This document shows, in pieces, positions 56,318-64,000 of a DNA stretch of 64,000 nucleotides. The translations under genes were made by a program, and so were the position numbers. The stretch lies in contig CAWBOY010000005.1 in assembly GCA_963790585.1 (NCBI GenBank), positions 62,001 to 126,000 on the forward strand. The letters are read 5' to 3'. The DNA comes from CAWBOY01 sp963790585 (lineage in GTDB: Bacteria > Planctomycetota > Planctomycetia > Gemmatales > Gemmataceae). The notes under the pieces were generated by a model. That model had not been told where the DNA came from and did no database searches. It saw only the letters and a list, made by a program, of their open reading frames with translations. Numbering within the stretch: the stretch's first letter is position 1; each line of letters starts with the position of its first letter.

Positions 56318-57688
56318 TCAAACCAACAAATCGCGGACGACTTCGCCATACACATCTGTCAGTCGGAAATCGCGGCCGGCGTAGCGGTAGGTGAGCTTTT
56401 CGTGGTCGATGCCAAGCACATGGAGGAGTGTGGCATGGAGATCGTGTATGGAGACGCGTTTGTCGACGGCGCGGAAGCCGAACTCGTCGGTGCCGCCGTG
56501 GCAGACGCCGCCCTTGAAGCCGCCGCCGGCCATGAACATCGTGAAGCCATAGGGGTTGTGGTCGCGGCCGTCGCCGCTTTCGGAGACCGGCGTGCGGCCG
56601 AATTCCCCACCCCAGACCACCGCGGTGTCGCCCAGAAGTCCGCGCCGCTTGAGGTCGCGGATCAAGGCAGCGGAGGCGCGGTCCATATCGGGGCAACGAT
56701 TACGCAGGTTCTTATTGATCTGCCCATGATCGTCCCACGGCTGGCCGGGGCCATAGTGGACGTGTACGGTGCGAACGCCGCGCTCAACCAGGCGCCGGGC
56801 CAAAAGGCAGCCATTGGCGAACGGAGAGGTTCCATATTCTTCGCGCACGACTAGAGGCTCGCGCCTTATATCGAAGGCATCCGTAGCCTCCGTCTGCATG
56901 CGAAAAGCCGTTTCCATGGCCTGGATACGCGATTCGAGAAACCCATCTTCACCCACAGCTTGCTCGTGTGCCCGATTGAGTTCCTGAACAAGATCCAACT
57001 GCTTGCGCTGGTCATTGGAACTGAGCTGTTGATTGCGAAGATACCGGATCATCTTATCTGGGTCGGTGACGGAGTCGTCGAATCCGGTGCCTTGATAGAG
57101 CGACGGGAGGAACCCGCTTCGTAAGCTGGCACCGCCGCCTCCGCCGGGGCTCAAAGTTACGAAACCCGGGAGATTCTTATTTTCCGAGCCGAGGCCATAA
57201 GAAATCCAGGAGCCCATCGAAGGCCGGGTAGCGGCAATGTTGCCTGTGTGAAACAGGCTCCGGGCTGGAGTGTGGGTCGGGTTAAAGGTATACATCGAGC
57301 GCACGATGCACAGGTCGTCCGCGATGGCAGCAAGGTTGGGGAGAAGCTCGCTGATCTCCAGCCCCGATTTGCCATGCTTTTTGAAAGCGAACGGCGAGGG
57401 CAGTAGACCACCGGTTGTACGTTCGGTGCGCAAATTCACGGAATCGGGGCGCTGACCGGCATATTTCTTGAGGGCGGGCTTCGGATCGAAAAGATCCATT
57501 TGCGAAGGACCACCGGGCATGAACAGGACGATGTTGTGCTTCGCCTTGGGCGGAAAATGCGGACCAGGCGTCGCCGTCGTTTCGGCGCACGACTGTTGTT
57601 CGTCAAACAACGCACCCATGAGAGCGACCGACCCGAGGCCTGCTCCCATCGACCGCAGCATTTCACGTCTTGAGATTGGATGGATCAT
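56318..57688 (-). CDS. DUF1501 family exported protein
   Basis: The 456-residue protein begins MIHPISRREMLRSMGAGLGS, a twin-arginine signal. DUF1501 motifs follow: HNIVLFMPGGPSQMDLFDPK, HTPARSLFHTGNIAATRPSM, GVRTVHVHYGPGQPWDDHGQ, and WGGEFGRTPVSESGDGRDHN with HNPYGFTMFMAGGGFKGG. The fold is sulfatase/alkaline phosphatase-like. ATG 57688 overlaps the stop of the upstream DUF1553 gene (57685-57688, ATGA), the standard planctomycete DUF1549/1553-DUF1501 operon. The reaction is unknown. Confidence 0.92.
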   Translation of the reverse strand: MIHPISRREMLRSMGAGLGSVALMGALFDEQQSCAETTATPGPHFPPKAKHNIVLFMPGGPSQMDLFDPKPALKKYAGQRPDSVNLRTERTTGGLLPSPFAFKKHGKSGLEISELLPNLAAIADDLCIVRSMYTFNPTHTPARSLFHTGNIAATRPSMGSWISYGLGSENKNLPGFVTLSPGGGGGASLRSGFLPSLYQGTGFDDSVTDPDKMIRYLRNQQLSSNDQRKQLDLVQELNRAHEQAVGEDGFLESRIQAMETAFRMQTEATDAFDIRREPLVVREEYGTSPFANGCLLARRLVERGVRTVHVHYGPGQPWDDHGQINKNLRNRCPDMDRASAALIRDLKRRGLLGDTAVVWGGEFGRTPVSESGDGRDHNPYGFTMFMAGGGFKGGVCHGGTDEFGFRAVDKRVSIHDLHATLLHVLGIDHEKLTYRYAGRDFRLTDVYGEVVRDLLV

Positions 57689-59112
57689 GGCCAATAGATT
57701 ACCTCGTTGGTGAGCAGCAAGGCGTGGGCAAAGTCCTTCAGGGTGCCGGTGGATAAATACTTTTCGGCGAGGGCTTGTTCGCGCTCGCTGGGGTCGCGGG
57801 CCATCACCCTGTGATAAAGGAGTCGGATCTTGGTGTCGTTGTCCTTCTCCTTGGAAATGCTTTCCAGTAGTGCGGCCGCTTGATCGCGAATGAAGGGGCT
57901 GTTCATCATGAACAGTTGTTGAAGCGGGTTCGTCGTCGTCTCACGGCCGGGGCTGTGCATGGTGGCTTCAGGAAAGCCATAGAGTTGTAGCACGTTATTG
58001 AGGCGCCCGCGGCTGACGCGCGCGTAAACGGTTCGGCGCTTGTTTTCGGCTTGGTCGAGTTCCGTCGGCGGCCCGCCAAGGCTGGTGTCGAGTCGGCCGA
58101 CAGCTTGGAGCAGGCAATCGCGGTAGGCTTCGATGTCGAGGCGGCGCGGATTGAAGCGCCAGAGAAGCTGGTTCGCAGGGTCGACCTTGGCGGCCTCGGG
58201 CCGGGGGCGGCTCGCCTGCTGATAGGTAGCGGAAAGCATGATCTCGCGGTGCAGCCATTTGAGCGACCAACCGTTCGCGATGAAGCGTGCCGCTAGATCG
58301 TCGAGAAGCTCAGGATGGGTCGGCTTTTCACCCTGCGTGCCGAAATCACTGGGAGTATCGACCAGCGGCTTACCGAAGTGCCAGGCCCACACGCGATTGA
58401 CGATCACCCGAGCAGCCAAGGGTGCGGCGTCGGTGAACATCTTGTCGGCCAATTCGAGGCGGCCGGAGCCATTGCGAAAGGCGGCGTCGCCTTTGGTCAA
58501 CACAGACAAAAATCCGCGCGGCGCGGCTTCGCGCGGTGTGGTGACGTTGCCTCCAGGAAGGACGCGCAGGTCGCGCGGTTTGCCGGGCTTGATGTCGAGC
58601 ATCGTCAAATCGCCATCGGTGCCATCGACCCAAAGGCCGGCGTCCATTACCGAATGGAAAAAGGGCTCGGCCACCGCTCCGCGGCCGCGCTGCGCGGCGC
58701 TGCCGGCGCGGGTATGTCTCCAGGTTTGCGTTCGTAAGGCGCGGGGCGTCTGTCGAGCCGAGTGAGATACGCATGAAGGCCCGGATTCTTCTCGCGCAGC
58801 GCAGCTAATTTCTTCCTCGATCTTGTCGAGGTCTGCTGTAAATTGCTCTACTTTTTTCCGGGCCTCCTTGGGTTTGCTGCCTGGATCGGTGCGGAGCAGG
58901 TTGGCGACGTAACTGAGGTAAAAGATGCGCTGGGCATTGACCATGAACTGCGTTTCTGTCTTGGGCTCGACCTCGGCCACGGGCCGTAAGGTGGCGACAG
59001 TCGATGCGAAGACGCCGGCCAGTGCGTAGTAATCGCGCGTGGGAATCGGATCGAACTTATGATCGTGGCATCGGGCGCAGGCAACGGTGAGGCCAAGAAC
59101 ACCGCGCGACAC
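57685..59112 (-). CDS. DUF1549/DUF1553 (PSD1) protein, C-terminal fragment
   Basis: The fragment carries the CxxCH-like motif LTVACARCHDHKFDPIPTRD at the DUF1549/1553 junction. DUF1553 follows with AARVIVNRVWAWHFGKPLVD, DTPSDFGTQGEKPTHPELLD, WSLKWLHREIMLSATYQQAS and the end DFAHALLLTNEVIYWP. Between about 58680 and 58800 the sequence is locally out of frame: KLAALREKNPGLHAYLTRLD reads in another frame and then returns, so two compensating indels are likely. True coding begins upstream near 59235. Confidence 0.86.
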   Translation of the reverse strand: MSRGVLGLTVACARCHDHKFDPIPTRDYYALAGVFASTVATLRPVAEVEPKTETQFMVNAQRIFYLSYVANLLRTDPGSKPKEARKKVEQFTADLDKIEEEISCAAREESGPSCVSHSARQTPRALRTQTWRHTRAGSAAQRGRGAVAEPFFHSVMDAGLWVDGTDGDLTMLDIKPGKPRDLRVLPGGNVTTPREAAPRGFLSVLTKGDAAFRNGSGRLELADKMFTDAAPLAARVIVNRVWAWHFGKPLVDTPSDFGTQGEKPTHPELLDDLAARFIANGWSLKWLHREIMLSATYQQASRPRPEAAKVDPANQLLWRFNPRRLDIEAYRDCLLQAVGRLDTSLGGPPTELDQAENKRRTVYARVSRGRLNNVLQLYGFPEATMHSPGRETTTNPLQQLFMMNSPFIRDQAAALLESISKEKDNDTKIRLLYHRVMARDPSEREQALAEKYLSTGTLKDFAHALLLTNEVIYWP

Positions 59113-59182
59113 AACATCGACTCGCTCGTCCCAATCATCAAGGTACAGGTTTTCGATGACATCTTTCGAAAGCCGAGCGTCT

Positions 59183-60163
59183 CTATGGTATACGGGGCCG
59201 GCACCGAGAAAACCCGTCGCTACCAGGTCGCTGCGCCGCCTTCGGCATCAAATCGGCGGCAAGCTGGAGCGTCACAAATTGGTTGTAAGGTAGATCGCGG
59301 TTGACGGCGTCGATTACCCAATCGCGGTAGCGCCAGGCAAAAGGATACGGCGGGTTGGTGGCTTCGCTGGTTGGGTTGTCTTCACCATAGCGGACGACGT
59401 CGAGCCAATAACGGCCCCAGCGCTGACCGTATTGCGGGGACGCTAGGAGGTGCTCCACGATTTTTTCGTAGGCCTGATCTGATGGATCCTTGGCAAAGGC
59501 CTCGACCTGTTCGTAGGTCGGGCGCAGGCCGGTCAAGTCGAGGTAGGCGCGCTGAATCAAAATGCGCGGGTCCGCGCACTGCGACGGCGTGAGTTGCTGC
59601 CCTTCGAGCTTTTGAAGAACGAAAGCATCAATCTTTTTCTTGGGCCAATCCTGTTGTTTCACTGGCGGCGGAGTGAGTTCGGCAACCGGTTGAAACGACC
59701 ACCACGTGCGGCCGGCATTCAGGTCGATCCCTTTCGCCGCTGCGCCGGCTGGTGCGGCCTCGGTACGTGGGTCCGGCGCACCCATCTTGACCCATTGTTC
59801 GAATTTCTCGATCTGCTTCGCGGATAGTTTTTCATTCGGCGGCATCGTCAGATCCGGATCGCTCCAACGCATCGCCAAGATTAGGCGACTCTTTTCGGGA
59901 TCGTTGTCGACGATTACCGGCCCGCTCTCCCCGCCTTTCGCAATTCCAGCCCGCGTATCGAGAAGGACCTTTCCTTTGACCTTTTTTGCCTGTGTCGAAT
60001 GACAGCTATAGCAGCGATCCGCCAACACGGGGCGAATGTACGTTTCAAAGAACGCGATGTTTTCCTTACTCAGCTCAGCCGCCTTGGGCGGATTGTCCGC
60101 GGCAGAGGCCACGGTTCCCATCAGACTCAGCAAGGCGAGAGAGAAGATAGTATGTGATCGCAT
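59183..60163 (-). CDS. PSCyt1-DUF1549 (PSD1) protein, N-terminal fragment
   Basis: A signal peptide (MRSHTIFSLALLSLMGTVAS) is followed by the planctomycete cytochrome domain with heme motif LADRCYSCHSTQAKKVKGKV (about residues 48-67) and its end DLTMPPNEKLSAKQIEKFEQ. DUF1549 then begins with IDAFVLQKLEGQQLTPSQCA and continues RAYLDLTGLRPTYEQVEAFA. ATG 60163 starts at the signal peptide. The frame breaks near 59235; the true continuation AADLMPKAAQRRDLVATGFL leads into the C-terminal fragment. It heads the PSD1-DUF1501 operon. Confidence 0.86.
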   Translation of the reverse strand: MRSHTIFSLALLSLMGTVASAADNPPKAAELSKENIAFFETYIRPVLADRCYSCHSTQAKKVKGKVLLDTRAGIAKGGESGPVIVDNDPEKSRLILAMRWSDPDLTMPPNEKLSAKQIEKFEQWVKMGAPDPRTEAAPAGAAAKGIDLNAGRTWWSFQPVAELTPPPVKQQDWPKKKIDAFVLQKLEGQQLTPSQCADPRILIQRAYLDLTGLRPTYEQVEAFAKDPSDQAYEKIVEHLLASPQYGQRWGRYWLDVVRYGEDNPTSEATNPPYPFAWRYRDWVIDAVNRDLPYNQFVTLQLAADLMPKAAQRPGSDGFSRCRPRIP

Positions 60164-60296
60164 AAATAGAGTAGCGTTTCGCTTCGGGGGTAGGCTCAAG
60201 GCAATTGACTAATAATCTTACCACGGCGTCGAGACCCCGTCGACGTTTATTTGAGATTAAAGAGTGTCCTCAATGGGAAGTGTTCAACGAATTGCA

Positions 60297-60337
60297 AGCC
60301 GTGGCCGGGGTCGGAGTACCGACCCCCGGCCACGGCT
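60297..60337. repeat. Palindrome (family B), copy 2
   Basis: AGCCGTGGCCGGGGTCGG and CCGACCCCCGGCCACGGCT form a near-perfect palindrome, sharing its core with 51971-52062. It lies between the divergent promoter region of the PSD1 operon and the end of the sigma-54 activator gene. Confidence 0.68.
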
Positions 60338-60372
60338 CTACATTGTGGTCTTTCGCGGAGCGAACGGCGACA

Positions 60373-62442
<2,070 letters not shown>

Positions 62443-62478
62443 AGCGGATGTTGTAGGGGCGGAAAGGGAAGGCGGCAG

Positions 62479-62703
62479 CTAATCAGGTTTCGTGGAAGTG
62501 AGGTCCGCGACCAAGTGTACTGGCGCTTTCGGCTCGGCTGGCGACGCGGTCAATGGCTGATCGGCGAACCAGCATCTCTCCCATTCGGGTGTTGTGCCTT
62601 TTGGAGCCTCATCCATGTGGGCCAACGCCGTACTGGAATAAATCGATTCGCATCCGCTTGACGCGAATATAGCCAAAACCACGAGCAGCGCGGCCTTACG
62701 CAT
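62479..62703 (-). CDS. Small hypothetical lipoprotein
   Basis: The 74-residue product begins MRKAALLVVLAIFASSGCES, a lipoprotein signal with lipobox ASSGC, followed by a short polar mature part (HMDEAPKGTTPEWERCWFAD). ATG 62703 is preferred because it begins the signal; the longer in-frame start adds unlikely sequence that includes the palindromic repeat. It is 36 bases upstream of the sigma-54 activator gene, on the same strand. Role unknown. Confidence 0.62.
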   Translation of the reverse strand: MRKAALLVVLAIFASSGCESIYSSTALAHMDEAPKGTTPEWERCWFADQPLTASPAEPKAPVHLVADLTSTKPD

Positions 62704-62866
62704 TATTGCACTGTGCTTCGGAAAGAGGATTTTTGAGAGCGGGAGCATATGATATGTTCTTGGCGTGTCAAGATGAAGAATCGCAGATTGGCGTTGCGCG
62801 AAAGCCATGCCTCTAAATATACATCGTTTCGGCTCGATCATCGAAGCGAATTTGAGCGAGTCTGAC

Positions 62867-62901
62867 GCTCTCCGGTCGCTCACGCTCCCGGCTCGTGAAG
62901 A
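62867..62901. repeat. Single arm of family A palindromic repeat
   Basis: CTCTCCGGTCGCTCACGCTC with flanks matches the right arm of the repeats at 12564-12595 and 56258-56287. The remaining 280 bases up to groEL contain no gene that I can support and no CIRCE-type HrcA operator. Confidence 0.6.
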
Positions 62902-63184
62902 CGAATACGGATCGGGTCCAGCCGCGTGCCAAAATTGGCGGATACATCCGCCAGACCTGCCACATTGACAGCGCTTTTGACGATGCATCTGACACAACGC
63001 CGCTTCATCTCCTTTCACTTCTTGCACTTACGTCACATCCATTTCTCGGCACAAAGGTTGCTGTCACCTGGAGACACCGGTGTATCCGAGGGACGGCGAT
63101 AAACGAACATACGTGCGCGGATTGAAACTGCGAGCCGATGATCCCCACGCGATTGGCACTAACCAGCATAAGGAGATACGTCTG

Positions 63185-64000
63185 ATGGGAGCAAAACAAC
63201 TTGTCTATGCGGATGATGCCCGCCAGAAATTACTGGCCGGCGTTAGCAAGCTGGCGCGGGCCGTTCGCTCGACGCTTGGGCCACGCGGGCGCAACGCGGT
63301 TCTCGACAAAGGTTGGGGCAGCCCGACTGTGACGAAGGACGGCGTGAGCGTTGCCGAGGAGATCGAACTGCAAGACCCGTATGAAAACATGGGCGCGCAG
63401 CTCGTCAAAGAGGCGGCCAGCAAGACAAGTGATGTCGCCGGTGATGGCACGACGACCGCGACCGTCATCGCCGAGGCCGTCTTCCGTGAAGGCCTCAAAA
63501 TGATCGCCGCCGGCCATGATCCGATGGCGCTGACGCGCGGCGTCCAGAAGGCCGTCGATAAAGTCGTCGCCGAGCTGGCTCGCGTCGCTGAGAAGATCGA
63601 CCCGAAAGACCAGAAGTCGATCACCGAGGTCGCTACCATTGCCAGCAACAACAAAGCTGAGATCGGTGGCCATCTGGCCGAGGCGATGCAGAAGGTCGGC
63701 GCGACCAACGGCGTCATCACCATCGAAGAAGGCAAGACTTCCGAGACCGAAGTCGTCGTCGTGCAGGGTATGCAGTTCGACCGCGGCTATCTCTCGCCGC
63801 ACTTCGTCACCAACCAAGAAAACGTCAAAGTCGAGCTGGAAAATCCTTATATCCTCATTTACGAGGAAAAGATCGGCTCCGCTAAGAATCTAATCCCGCT
63901 GCTCGAAGAGATCTCCAAGAAGAAGGTGCCGCTGCTCATCATCGCCGAGGATCTCGAAGGCGATGCCCTGGCGACCCTCGTGTTGAACAAGCTCAAGGGC
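63185..64000 (+). CDS. groEL: Chaperonin GroEL (60 kDa), N-terminal part, truncated by window edge
   Basis: The 272 visible residues begin MGAKQLVYADDARQKLLAGV. GroEL motifs follow: VRSTLGPRGRNAVLDKGWGS, PTVTKDGVSVAEEIELQDPY, the ATP-binding VAGDGTTTATVIAEAVF, and IEEGKTSETEVVVVQGMQFD. AAGGAG lies just upstream of ATG 63185 (about 63169-63174). No groES precedes it, so this is probably one of the extra GroEL copies common in planctomycetes. The C-terminus is outside the window. Confidence 0.95.
   Translation, partial: MGAKQLVYADDARQKLLAGVSKLARAVRSTLGPRGRNAVLDKGWGSPTVTKDGVSVAEEIELQDPYENMGAQLVKEAASKTSDVAGDGTTTATVIAEAVFREGLKMIAAGHDPMALTRGVQKAVDKVVAELARVAEKIDPKDQKSITEVATIASNNKAEIGGHLAEAMQKVGATNGVITIEEGKTSETEVVVVQGMQFDRGYLSPHFVTNQENVKVELENPYILIYEEKIGSAKNLIPLLEEISKKKVPLLIIAEDLEGDALATLVLNKLKG

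Overview
The window looks like a chromosome segment from a planctomycete, most likely of the Gemmata group. The evidence is two copies of the planctomycete cytochrome-domain systems (DUF1549/DUF1553 proteins with PSCyt-type CxxCH domains, one followed by a DUF1501 protein and one preceded by a cytochrome-WD40 protein), a CTC-type L25, a sigma factor fused to a membrane/extracytoplasmic domain, a sulfite-oxidase-like enzyme, and an alpha-2-macroglobulin with an anti-sigma-type zinc finger. No tRNA, rRNA or CRISPR array was found.

Layout. 0-2.4 kb: a translationally coupled methyltransferase / FAD oxidoreductase / type III polyketide synthase mini-cluster. 2.4-4.5 kb: a group II intron with a frameshifted reverse transcriptase, inserted in a palindromic repeat. 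4.6-10.4 kb (minus strand): WD40-cytochrome protein, PSD1 protein and ribokinase. 10.7-15.3 kb: housekeeping block rplY-pth-rpsF-ssb-rplI-dnaB. 15.3-17 kb: molybdopterin oxidoreductase and a small membrane protein. 17-22 kb (minus strand): a compact operon of polynucleotide-kinase-like protein, Thg1-like 3'-5' polymerase, DUF4291 protein and two RlaP-type nucleotidyltransferases, split by an IS630 element. 22-28 kb: ECF sigma factor and alpha-2-macroglobulin. 28-33 kb: a methyltransferase followed by the Hen1-Pnkp RNA repair pair. 33-38.5 kb: hydrolase, HEAT and SMI1/KNR4 (SUKH-like) proteins, and an ArsR/AHSA1 pair. 38.6-41 kb: an IS1634-type transposase and a duplicated remnant of the pnkp 3' end. 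41-49 kb: FHA-pseudokinase, HscC-type Hsp70, a membrane protein and a J-domain protein interrupted by an ISKra4-type element. 49-64 kb: PQQ-propeller protein with EF-hands, DUF1343 protein, paired membrane proteins, AlkD-like protein, fused sigma factor, DUF1501/PSD1 pair, a sigma-54 activator, a small lipoprotein and the start of groEL.

The most interesting part is the 17-33 kb segment, where two separate RNA-repair modules lie within 16 kb. One is the known Hen1/Pnkp heal-seal-methylate system. The other is a five-gene operon that would combine 5'-end phosphorylation, 3'-5' nucleotide addition and two further nucleotidyltransferases with an uncharacterised DUF4291 protein. Removing the IS630 in silico restores the DUF4291 reading frame and shows that it overlapped the next gene, so the operon was continuous before the insertion.

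Caveat: about twenty reading-frame breaks occur in otherwise well-conserved genes. Where I worked them out base by base, each is explained by one missing base, usually in a C/G or A run. This points to a long-read assembly with residual indel errors more than to mass gene decay. Broken genes are therefore listed by fragment, with the joins described.
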